Shown: positions 1 to 7,802 of the stretch, in pieces
Layout of the letters: every line of letters begins with the position of its first letter
Position numbering within the stretch: the stretch's first letter is position 1
Assembly (NCBI GenBank): GCA_004151065.3
Contig: NWUY0300012367.1
Location: 5,650-16,980 of the forward strand
DNA: 11,331 nucleotides
Reading direction: 5' to 3'
Source of the DNA: Larix sibirica
Taxonomy: Eukaryota; Streptophyta; Pinopsida; Pinales; Pinaceae
Program-made: the position numbers and the translations under genes
The notes under the pieces: model-generated
The model's database searches: none
What the model was told of the DNA's origin: nothing
What the model saw: only the letters and a program-made list of their open reading frames with translations

Positions 1-279
1 AGAGGATGCATATGAAGACTCTTTCTAACACCCGGGTTGATCCATGGTTTTGCAGCTAAACACAAGGAATGCAGCGTTAAGTGTTTCTTTCGACTTCAAA
101 AATTGGTAGAGGTCAATGCAATGGTGGCTGTCATTGTTTTGTGTTGATTCTTCATCATCAGTTGCTGTAAACCTCGATTGACCGAGAGGTATGTATCATG
201 TCTTCTTTTCATATACTTTTCCATCTTCATATTGCATATTTTTGTGGATTGTTGTTTCTTTAAAACCCTCTATACACCC
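1..279. other. Window start, no supported gene; possible exon end
   Basis: I see no supportable coding region here. A strong plant splice-donor match, AG|GTATGT, lies at 187-194, with the exon side ending at 188. The part before it is less T-rich than the part after it, as expected at an exon/intron boundary. It could be the end of an upstream exon, either of the gene at 2122 or of a neighbour cut off by the window. In frame 2 the first bases read as a short open stretch to a TAA at 26-28, which is too short to call. The small open frame at 191-397 has no protein-like character. Confidence 0.25.
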
Positions 280-713
280 TGGTATCAGCAATTTAAGGGC
301 TTTTAAATTCTGTTTCTGTTTGCAATTACGGCATGTATTTGTTATCTTGTTGTTGTTTGCACAATTGAAGATTCTTAACCCTAGGAAATTTTATTAGAGT
401 TTGGTTGGTCTAGGGCACTTCTTTGGGGATGTTTTTTGCTTTCAGGGTGCGGCCGTGTGTTAGACGCGTTTTTATTGACCTCCGTTAGTATGGTATCAGC
501 AATTTAAGGGCTTTTAAATTCTGTTTCTTTTTGCAATTACGGCATGTATTTGTTGTGGATTTTGTTGTCTGGTTGTTGTTTGCACAATTGAAGATTCTTA
601 ATCCTAGGAAATTTTATTAGAGTTTGGTTGGTCTAGGGCACTTCTTTGGGGATGTTTTTTGCTTTCAACGTGCGGTCGTGTGTTAGACGCGTTTTTATTG
701 ACCTCCGTTGGTA
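280..713. repeat. Tandem duplication, two copies of about 211 and 223 bp
   Basis: Copy 1 is 280-490 and copy 2 is 491-713, directly adjacent. Both start with TGGTATCAGCAATTTAAGGG and end with CCTCCGTT(A/G)GTA. They differ by a handful of substitutions and by about 12 extra bases in copy 2, in the TTG-rich part near 550-570. The similarity suggests a fairly recent duplication. Copy 1 contains a good splice-acceptor match (T-rich tract then TTTCAG at 440-445), and in copy 2 the same place reads TTTCAACG, so that AG is lost. The unit is non-coding and lies upstream of the gene at 2122. Confidence 0.92.
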
Positions 714-802
714 TTCTTTGGGGGATTTGTTGGCATTATTTCCCAGCTTTGTTTTTGTATAGGTTTTAAAAAGATTCGTGGCGTCTGCGAGTTTTGGATC
801 TA

Positions 803-909
803 TTTTCTTTCTCCTTTTCTTTCTATTGCCATTCTGCTTGTATTGGCCGTCAATTCCATCCTCTCGTACTAATTGTTTTGAATTCGACGCTTGAAAGCCT
901 TTAGGGTTT
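803..909 (+). promoter_or_regulatory. Probable core promoter / leader signals: pyrimidine patch and telo-box
   Basis: A nearly pure C/T run at 803-826 matches the pyrimidine patch common near plant transcription starts. A perfect telo-box, TTAGGGTTT, lies at 901-909; this element is common near the 5' ends of plant genes for growth, translation and RNA metabolism. A weak TATA-like stretch (TTTTTGTATAGG) is near 750. The transcription start cannot be fixed from sequence alone. Assignment to the gene at 2122 rests on strand and position, with the likely non-coding exon ending at 1201 lying between. Confidence 0.4.
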
Positions 910-973
910 CTTGGGCTCTTTGAAACCCTTGTTGTTACAAGGTTCGCCGGGTCGCAGACACTTTTTTCCTAAA

Positions 974-1003
974 ATGCTTTTGGGTTTGTGCTGGTTTGAT
1001 TAG
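974..1003 (+). CDS. Possible short upstream ORF in the 5' leader
   Basis: ATG at 974 opens a nine-codon frame (MLLGLCWFD) ending in TAG at 1001-1003. If transcription starts before 974 and the intron 1202-2084 is removed, this is the only ATG I find between here and the main start at 2122. It could then reduce translation of the main frame. Whether it is in the mRNA depends on an unknown start site, so this is a possibility and not an established regulator. Confidence 0.2.
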   Translation: MLLGLCWFD

Positions 1004-1119
1004 GTCTTTGGCAATAAGGAGAGGTTTGTAACTTTTCTCAGAGGACTTGCATCATTTGACCGACTTTCAAGACCAGCTTCTATATCTAACGGGCGTGCTT
1101 GGACCTCTGAGACCTTCGG

Positions 1120-1165
1120 ATTGAAAGGTCCCCGGGACACTTGAGCATCGAAAGTTCCCTGGGAC
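1120..1165. repeat. Imperfect tandem repeat in the 5' leader exon, 27-bp period
   Basis: The 19-mer ATTGAAAGGTCCCCGGGAC at 1120-1138 recurs at 1147-1165 with three mismatches. It lies inside the probable leader exon. The GC-rich cores (CCCCGGGAC and CCCTGGGAC) could pair locally. Confidence 0.7.
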
Positions 1166-1201
1166 GTAACGGAGTTTGGAGCCTTTGGCATTCTGAATAA
1201 G

Positions 1202-2084
1202 GTAAGGACGCTGAACTGAAGTAACCCTATGCGATTGTTTAGTGGACTTTTAATTCTGACGATAAATGATGGATAGGGTTTTGTTGGGGAAATAAATGCT
1301 AATAGATGTATGTTGGCATTTGAATATTTCAGGAAGTTTAAGTTGGTTTATACTGTTTACTTTCATTTTATTAGGGAATCTATTTGGTGAAATTACGATG
1401 TGGTCAAAATACTATAGGGGGGGTTTAGATGATAAAATCTAGCCTACTTCCAGGGTAAGGAGCCTTTAAAGGAGATGCAAGTTGATGTTCAAAAGAGTAT
1501 ATGGTCACGACTCACAATGTTTTGACATATTGCATTATGGGATGTTTTATGCTATGGAGGGTATTCCCTGGCAGCTATGGTTGCGTATTGTCTTTTATGA
1601 GCTCAGTGTATGTTCTTGTTGGTATGAGGCTTGAGCAATCTAAGATTTCATAAACTCTTTTTGTGAAACCAAGTGGGTTAAAAACAGGCTCGTAGTTCTG
1701 ACACGAGAACTGGGGATTGATGTCTATTGGATTTTTAGATTAAGTTGGAAGTATATCTGCATCTGTGTTAGTTGTTTCAATAATTTCACTATAACAAAAA
1801 TAACTGTATATACAATGTAATGTTGGTTGTATTTCATTTACTTTTCATGCATTTTATTTTCTTCCTCGTGGATGCCTTAGTAATGTTGCTTTTACTGGTT
1901 TTTAAGATTTGAGCTGTTATATGCATAGAACTATGAATGTCTGCATCATTTCATTCTGCTTAGATATTTTATTTCTGAACTTAGATATATTTGCTGGATT
2001 TAAAAAAGAGTAGGGATGGAAGAGCTAACATGGTTTGTTTCTTCTGTGAGATGCACTTCCTTGCATCATTTCACAAAAATGCAG
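1202..2084 (+). other. Probable 5'-UTR intron of the gene at 2122
   Basis: The donor is AAG|GTAAGG with the exon ending at 1201. The preferred acceptor is ATGCAG with the AG at 2083-2084; TTCTGCAG ending at 2117 is an alternative. The interval is T/A-rich, as plant introns are. It contains many ATGs that would otherwise precede the main start, whereas the flanking leader is almost free of ATGs. Short 5'-UTR exons with one long leader intron are common in plant nuclear genes. There is no transcript evidence here, so the exact sites are inferred. Confidence 0.6.
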
Positions 2085-2121
2085 GAGTTAAAGTGTTTTG
2101 CAAAAAGACTTCTGCAGAAAA

Positions 2122-3318
2122 ATGGACAGCAAGAAGTTCATGCAACTTGTGGAGGAAAAGAAGAAAAAAGCTCTTCAGAGAAAGGAAGCTCCATTGAAAT
2201 GGGAGCAGAAGCTTGAGGCTGCAGCACAGGCAATAGAAGAGGCAGAGGCTAAGAAGAGAGAAGAGAAAAGGTTGAAGCTCAAACAAAAGAAGAGAAGCTC
2301 CTCTTCAGATTCAAGTGATGAGAGTGATAGAGAAAAGAGGTTGGAGAAGAAAACTCATAGAAAATACCAAAAAAGGTGTCATTCAGTCTCTCCTGATGAT
2401 GATGAAGAAGATCGAGTGAGGAGAGTAGAAAAAAGATCCCACAACAAACGGCACAAGAAAAGAAGTTCAGGTTCAAGTGATGAAAGTGAAGATGACAGAA
2501 GAGCTGACAAGAGGTCTCATAAACGGCACAGGAAAGTGAACAGTGATTCTGGATCTAGATCTGAAGATGAGCAAGAAAAGAAATCAGGAAAGAGAGGCCA
2601 TAGGAGACATAAAAGGAAGGATTCAGACTCAGATTCAAGTGATGAAAGTGGTGACGACCATATCAAGCGAATTGATAAAAGGGTCAGCAGAAAGCAAACA
2701 AGAACTTCACCTGATTTTGACTCAGGAAGTGACTCTGAGGAAGGGTTTAGAAAAAGGAGGCACCACAAAAAGGATAAGCATAGACACTCCAAGAAGCATA
2801 GAAGAGATGATTCTGATAGTGATACTGACATGGAAATATCTGCTAGTGAGGATGAGAGATCAGCAAGATTGAAGAAGAAACATCATAGAAAGCACAGACG
2901 GAATCGGTCCGATTCCGAGATATCAGAGTCTGAAGTGTCTTACAGTGATAATGATCGTCCGGCAAGATCAAAGAAGAAACACCACAGAAGGCACAGGCGT
3001 GAACGGTCGGCTTCTGCAAATCTTGGAAGATCAGGTTCTGATAAAGAGAATGTCAAGCAGGACAGTCATGCATCGGAGTCCTATGAGGGACACTCCAGTG
3101 GCCATGATTATTCTGATGATGAAAGGGGCAAGGCTAAGAAGCACAAAAGGTCTCATGACCACCACCACCACTCTCACTCTCACCACCACCATCACCGTCA
3201 TCATCACAATGATGCAAATGGGAAGGCAAAGCATTCCTCTTCTCCATTGCCTCCTATTGAAGTGGACAGAAGTCAACAGCAGGAAGGAAAAATTAATTCT
3301 GATCATATAGAAGGCTGA
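2122..3318 (+). CDS. Lysine/arginine/serine/histidine-rich, probably nuclear, plant protein of unknown function (398 aa)
   Basis: This single uninterrupted frame encodes 398 residues. The ATG at 2122 is chosen because it follows the likely splice acceptor, has A at -3 and G at +4 (AAAAATGG), and begins a conserved-looking N-terminus; the frame is open to 2098 but without an earlier ATG. Residues 1 to about 52 form a charged helix or coiled coil starting MDSKKF, with KEAPLKWEQKLEAAAQA at 21-37, a type of N-terminus I associate with plant proteins of unknown function. Residues about 55-310 contain about nine units, each a basic K/R/H cluster followed by S/D/E-rich acidic serines, resembling casein-kinase-II sites and RS-like tails. 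Residues 345-362 include 14 histidines. The tail holds SSSPLPP. There is no RRM, zinc finger, signal peptide or membrane segment. The composition suggests a nuclear, possibly splicing- or chromatin-associated, disordered protein; that role is inference. Confidence 0.9.
   Translation: MDSKKFMQLVEEKKKKALQRKEAPLKWEQKLEAAAQAIEEAEAKKREEKRLKLKQKKRSSSSDSSDESDREKRLEKKTHRKYQKRCHSVSPDDDEEDRVRRVEKRSHNKRHKKRSSGSSDESEDDRRADKRSHKRHRKVNSDSGSRSEDEQEKKSGKRGHRRHKRKDSDSDSSDESGDDHIKRIDKRVSRKQTRTSPDFDSGSDSEEGFRKRRHHKKDKHRHSKKHRRDDSDSDTDMEISASEDERSARLKKKHHRKHRRNRSDSEISESEVSYSDNDRPARSKKKHHRRHRRERSASANLGRSGSDKENVKQDSHASESYEGHSSGHDYSDDERGKAKKHKRSHDHHHHSHSHHHHHRHHHNDANGKAKHSSSPLPPIEVDRSQQQEGKINSDHIEG
2863..3060 (+). 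repeat. Internal 99-nt (33-residue) tandem repeat within the coding region
   Basis: The stretch beginning GCAAGATTGAAGAAGAAAC at 2863 recurs 99 bases later from 2962 (GCAAGATCAAAGAAGAAAC). Similarity is strong over the first 45-50 bases, which encode KKKHHRKHRR-type basic clusters, and fades through the acidic half. The period is a multiple of three, so the frame is kept. It is the clearest DNA-level trace of how the basic/acidic array of this protein grew. Confidence 0.7.
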
Positions 3319-3780
3319 TTTGTCCAACCATTGACAACCTTGAATGTTGATTTGGTGCATGATTTCTTTGAAAGATGGTAATTTTGTTGAACATTCAGTT
3401 GAGACTCAAAACAATGTGATCATCTTTTGGTCACATGATGAACTTAAAGTGCAATTATTTTTTCCTCTTTTAACAATGTGATCACCTTTTGGTCATGTAT
3501 TATTTATTTTCCTGTTACCAAATATTCTCTTGGGACACGACAGTGTGGATCACCTCTTGGTCATATGAAGTTAAATTTTGGAAGGAATAGTTTTTTTATG
3601 TCATTTTGGATAGTTCTTTGCTATTTTAATTTGTATTTGCAGATCATTTTGTAACTTAACTCACTTCAGATTTTGTGAAGTCTTTTATTTTGTGTCCATT
3701 ACTTGCTTCTATTCGATCCTGCCCATTTTCATTCATTGGCAAATAAAAGGGTGAAACAAAACTGGGGGAGGGGGCTTTAC
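3319..3780 (+). other. 3' UTR of the K/R/S-rich gene, with poly(A) signal
   Basis: The region follows the TGA at 3316-3318 and is T-rich, as plant 3' UTRs are. A canonical AATAAA is at 3742-3747, with TTGTAA-like upstream elements near 3650, so cleavage within roughly 3760-3790 is plausible. The exact end is inferred and alternative weaker signals are possible. Three copies of a palindrome-like motif lie in its first half and are listed separately. Confidence 0.5.
3411..3573 (+). repeat. Three imperfect copies of a TGATCACCTTTTGGTCA-like motif in the 3' UTR
   Basis: The copies start near 3411 (ATGTGATCATCTTTTGGTCA), 3473 (ATGTGATCACCTTTTGGTCA) and 3541 (TGTGGATCACCTCTTGGTCA), spaced 62 and 68 bases apart. 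The shared core is GATCAYCTYTTGGTCAYRT. It is partly self-complementary (GTGATCA against TGGTCAC), so each copy could form a short RNA hairpin. Sequence between copies also shows faint similarity, as in an old triplication of a unit of about 65 bases. Confidence 0.75.
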
Positions 3781-5110
3781 AACTTTATATGATGCGTCCA
3801 TCTTTTTCCCTGGGTCATCTGTCATACTAGCAGGAACTGGAAGTGAGCAAATCTGTTTTCTGTTAATTATTCAGATGTTAATCTTTTTCGATTGTATTAA
3901 ATCTTCCATCAAATGTTCTCAACTGTTCTTGTTTACAGCTTGCTACAAGGATTGCTCAGGTTTTTCTAACTGCATAGAACATAAAATGTCTGTAGAAAAT
4001 GTGGTCACATGTTTCTCAACATCTAAAGGAAATATTGATATTGGTAGCTATGCTGTCTTCTTGTTTATTGTTCAAGGTTCACTTTTACCAGCTACATGTT
4101 TACTGTTGATGTTGATACTTTACCAATTACCAACTACTCGTTTCCGGTTTATGTTGATTATATATTTTAACCAAGTCCGTGATCAAGTTCATTGTCCCTG
4201 GTTCCTAAGGTGTATAGACCTCACTCATTTTAAAAAGCTATCTTGAAAACATGATAGCAAGGATTCTATTCGCATGATCGAGGTGATTAGTTTGTCGCGG
4301 GTTCCAGCCCAGTTTGGTTAGTCAACTTTATTTTGTTGCACGATTTGAATTTTTGGCCAATTCCAGAAATGTCAACTCTGGACCTAATAGCAGGCAGCAC
4401 CAAGGTACCTATCTAATGCCTGTCAGATACTAGTTCTACTTTATTGCATTGGACCGACTATTCGGAGGTTGCCTATATTTTTATATTGTAGATTCATCAA
4501 TGAAGCATTTAAATGCGAAATATGTGGTTCTGTCCTTGTCACTGCTTTATATTTTGGAAATAAGAGAAACACCATATTTGTCTGTAGGTCTATTTTGGTT
4601 GCACAAAATCATTGAAGATGTTATTAAATCATCCATTCTTATGTTTGGATGAAATTATAGAAATTTATGTTTGCACGTCTATTATGGAATTCTCTTGGTC
4701 GATTCATCCTCGTTGTAACAATACAATACATGTCGTGTATGGTTCAGGGCTTCTTTTGAAAATATTTGGCTCCATGATATAGCAGGGTGCAGCAACGGAG
4801 AATTAACAATAAACACCCAACATTGGTTTGGTACTTGATTAATCACTGAAAACCTTATCCTATTATTGTATTCGACAACGTTGTTCTTTGGATGGGACAC
4901 AAACCTGTCTAACAACAATGTTGATTCTGAATTATTTGTTAATTTTTTTGCAAAGTGGCAATATGATCACAATTTATTTTTTTAATTATCATTTTTTACT
5001 TTAAAATATGTTCGAAGGATTTGATTTCTTTGCTAGGGTGAACTGGCGCATTGGTTCAGATTTTTCACATTTTTCTAAAACAATAACCACAAAGATTGCA
5101 TAGACATTTC
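3781..5110. other. Intergenic, AT-rich, no gene recognised
   Basis: Open frames at 3875-4246 (+), 4449-4652 (+) and 4682-4918 (-) were inspected. They show no family motif, biased composition or conserved-looking segment, and are best explained as chance. There are several T-runs (4937-4943, 4976-4982, 4991-4996). I see no RNA gene, terminal repeat or clear element boundary. Confidence 0.6.
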
Positions 5111-5558
5111 TTGAAATCATATTGCTAACACATGTTTGTTTGTTGACATGATGCATGAAAAATTATTGCGCTTAGGGGATACACGTACATTTATTTTGTT
5201 GGTTTTTACCAATTTTTGGATTTGTTTGTTAGCCGAGAGCGTCCCAACACATTGGGAACGTCCAAAGGTTCCAAGGACTTCCTGTGGGTAGGGATCTGGC
5301 GTTCTCTTTCTCGGAGTTTCCTTTTTTTTCTTCCCAGGAAAAAAATCTGTATTTATATGAAATCGAACATAAAAATACACATCGAAGGTGCAAAGTTGCA
5401 AACAGCAGTTGTTGTGATAGGCTGTTATAAGACCAGCAATATATACTGTATAAGCATTGCATCCGATGCCTATCAGTCTGTCATCTTCATATATATTTTC
5501 TTGTGTTGTAGTCACCCAAAAACTTATGTATTTGTTCAAATTTCTAAACAAAAAACAC
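5111..5558. other. Intergenic or LINE 3'-flank, no gene; contains a GC-rich inverted-repeat patch
   Basis: The overlapping open frames on both strands at 5117-5644 have no recognisable features. On the - strand this DNA lies downstream of the RNase H stop of the LINE, so part of it is probably the LINE 3' UTR. The T8 run near 5321-5328 on the + strand is a candidate remnant of its poly(A) tail, but I could not find a matching target-site duplication. At 5240-5260, CGTCCCAA and TTGGGAACG are nearly complementary and flank a short loop. Confidence 0.4.
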
Positions 5559-6445
5559 TTAATCATAAAACTGAAGTGAGAAAAACCCTAATGACCAAAG
5601 ATCGATTGAAATTTCTGAACCGACACCATGCAGAAATATTTTGATTGAAACCGGCCCGCAAGGAATTTGTACCCCTTCCTTAGACAAAGAATCAGCGGTA
5701 GTGTTGTGTTCTCGAAATAAGTGTGTGAAGGTGGTTTGTGAAATTAACGAGGAGACCGCTCTGAGTTGCGAAGCAAGGGCTTGCAATCCAATATTGAATA
5801 GTGACTGTTTGTTCCTCATTCACTTTATTACCAAAAGCGAGTCACTGTGCACCTGTAAAGCATGTAGATTTGCCATCACTGCTAGTTTGAGAAGATTGTG
5901 GAGTGCAAGCATTTCGGCCCGGTTGTTGGTGCCTTTACCGACGTTTCCTTGTAGGTGAAAATAGTGAGATTCATTAAGATATAGAACCGCCTCCATGCCA
6001 CAGATTGAGTCAGATTGAGTCAGGACCTTGACAGGCCTCCTTGAAAAAGCCCCAAGTGAGGGAGGCGTCCACTGACAATTCACTTCACACGGGTTCTTGG
6101 AAACCTTTCCATAGGATATCTGGAAGGTTTGTGGGATCTGATTTTCAAAGATAGAAGAGTTTCGTGTCAGCAGATACCCCAAACTGTAATGAACAGAACA
6201 GCGTGATACCATACCTGTAGTCCATTCTCAACACTGTCACATTGCCAAATTGATCCATTTCCAATCCATGCAACTATGTCTTCTCAGACTTGAAGGGAGT
6301 AGGGGCAGGAAGAGAGAAGATGCGAGCCTGATTCCTCTTCAGTTTTGCAAAGAGAGCAGATGCCGGTGTGATTTCTGGAAAGAGAAATACCCTCAGGATG
6401 CAAGTGTGAGGCTACCCCTGATCCCCTATTTGTTTCTTCGCTTAA
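5559..6445 (-). pseudogene. LINE ORF2 remnant: zf-RVT zinc motif and RNase H domain
   Basis: The zf-RVT motif reads CSLC at 6347-6358, with the H codon at 6320-6322 and the last C at 6305-6307 (C-x2-C-x8-H-x4-C). A Trp position has become TGA at 6284-6286. Further along, a segment beginning WTPPSLG (near 6070) starts the RNase H domain. Its first catalytic-Asp region is scrambled by frameshifts, including a 10-bp duplication at 6001-6020. GTNNRAE gives the catalytic Glu at 5913-5915, HSDS the Asp at 5841-5843, and NTTADSLSK the last Asp at 5691-5693. A TGA at 5820-5822, where a Trp is expected, splits the domain. In a live LINE this part removes RNA from the cDNA hybrid; this copy cannot be functional. 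Confidence 0.85.
6001..6020. repeat. 10-bp perfect tandem duplication inside the RNase H remnant
   Basis: CAGATTGAGT occurs twice without a gap. Because 10 is not a multiple of three, it shifts the - strand frame within the RNase H domain. Reading with only one copy connects the preceding and following protein-like segments. It therefore looks like a replication-slippage scar acquired after insertion. Confidence 0.9.
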
Positions 6446-6458
6446 ATCAGAATTAGCT

Positions 6459-7740
6459 TCAGACAGATAAGGGGCATTCCTTAGGAGAGGCGTCTAGAAG
6501 AAAGGATGAGGGAGCAGAATAGGAGAAGTTCAACTTACCTGATGAAGACACCAAGAGCTCGGAGCTTGCAGACTTCTCAAGAGGGTCAATTGCTGTAGGA
6601 GTATTTGCCTGGACATCCATCAAGACAATAGGGGCCTGCGAGGGATCTAGGTCCCGTGAACCAAAGGGAGACCGAGCGATTGCGTCATGATCCTTTGAAA
6701 AACCTCAACAGGAGACCATTTTCGATTTAATGGATCCTTTCCCAAAGCGGTCTCGTGATTTTTGTTTTCCTCGAAGCCTGCACCGATAGGAGGAGACCGA
6801 TCCAAATTTTAGAGTCAGGTCTATTGCCATCAGATCCAGAAGAGGCAAACTCATTCCAACGGTAAAGCTCGACAGGAAGGGACATTCCATAGCAACATGA
6901 CCGAGAGCGTGACATCTATAGCACCTTAAAGGGACATTTTGATAGTCTAGTAGTTGTGGATAGGTAACCCCCCTGCACTACGATATCAACTGAGTCGAGG
7001 AGACCTTTCCGTAAGTCAATTTCCACTAAAACTTGAGCAACTGTACGTAGAGGAGAAGAAGTAAAGGAATCATCAAGTTTAATGGCTTTTCAGAGTTTAT
7101 TGCCTAAAGCCATTAGAAAATCTGTTGTCCAGAACTCCAAGGAAGATTGGGAACCTTGACCTAGACTGGCATTCGATAAGTTTTCTCAATTCGGGGAGTC
7201 GAAAAAAGGTTGCCACGGCTCGAGAGAAAGATAGGACTGGCCATAGAACCATACCGCCTCCAAAATAGAAGCAACGTCCCTTTGAGAGCGGAATTTGAAT
7301 CTGAGCCAGCCCTTCTAGAGGAAATTAATATCGGTCCATAGTCGATGATCGGCTTCTATACAGTCTGCAGCCAAGAGTTTAGGTTCTCCTCTGAAATCCG
7401 GCCCATAAAATCTACCCACCAGAGTTTTACAGAGTAAATCAAGGATTTGAGATACCAGTGTATGTCAACCCCTACCACCATTGAGGCTTTTTAGGGTTTC
7501 CTCCCGATGGATCTCTGGATTCTTCGTCTTTGCCCAACGTCGCTTGTTCCCAACTACTTGACCTCTCTAGGTGTCAATCCAGAGAAGCACTGTAGATCGA
7601 TGTTTTGGCCCACAAAACCAGAGTGCTGTTCTTTTGCTTCGAGAGGTTTAGAAAGCATAGTGGGAGAGGCCAAAGTGTGAATAAAAGGATCATTCGATTC
7701 GATGATGGCGACAAAGCCGAGGGAGGGCTTGTAAAGTTTT
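6459..7740 (-). pseudogene. LINE ORF1 (Gag-like) remnant: DUF4283-like region and CCHC zinc knuckle
   Basis: On the - strand, the region about 7470-6985 gives fragments typical of the plant LINE DUF4283 domain: TLVGRFYGPDF, then KGWLRFKF, SLEPWQPFFD and VAQVLVEIDLRKGLLDSVD. These are interrupted by stops. A C6 run on the + strand (6968-6973) marks a frame change, after which the other frame continues as LDYQNVPLRC into a perfect knuckle, CYRCHALGHVAMEC, at 6923-6882 (C-x2-C-x4-H-x4-C). Downstream is a Ser/Pro-rich tail to a TGA at 6459-6461. Gag-like ORF1 proteins bind element RNA in ribonucleoprotein particles. Several in-frame stops exclude function. Confidence 0.8.
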
Positions 7741-7802
7741 CAGCCTCACGATCTCCATTGAGATTAAAGTGAGTTTCATTAACTGGGTCACTTTATATAT
7801 CA

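Noticed and set aside
1000-1191. 63-codon - strand frame with a 9-residue repeat (SQGTFDAQV / SRGPFNPKV)
   Set aside because: The repeat follows from the 27-bp duplication in the + strand leader exon. The frame has no family resemblance and lies antisense to the likely 5' UTR.
2517-2831. Long open frame on the - strand opposite the K/R/S-rich gene
   Set aside because: It is the Ser/Leu/Glu-rich mirror of AGA/GAT/TCA-rich codons of the + strand gene, with no independent protein features. The same applies to the frames at 2071-2286, 2279-2476 and 3031-3360 (-), and 2543-2872 and 2945-3310 (+).
4274-4310. A tRNA-like A-box/B-box pair (TGATCGAGGTGATTAG ... GGGTTCCAGCCC), suggesting a tRNA gene or SINE head
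   Set aside because: The two boxes are only about a dozen bases apart, too close for a tRNA or tRNA-derived promoter. No acceptor-stem complementarity or A-rich SINE tail is visible.
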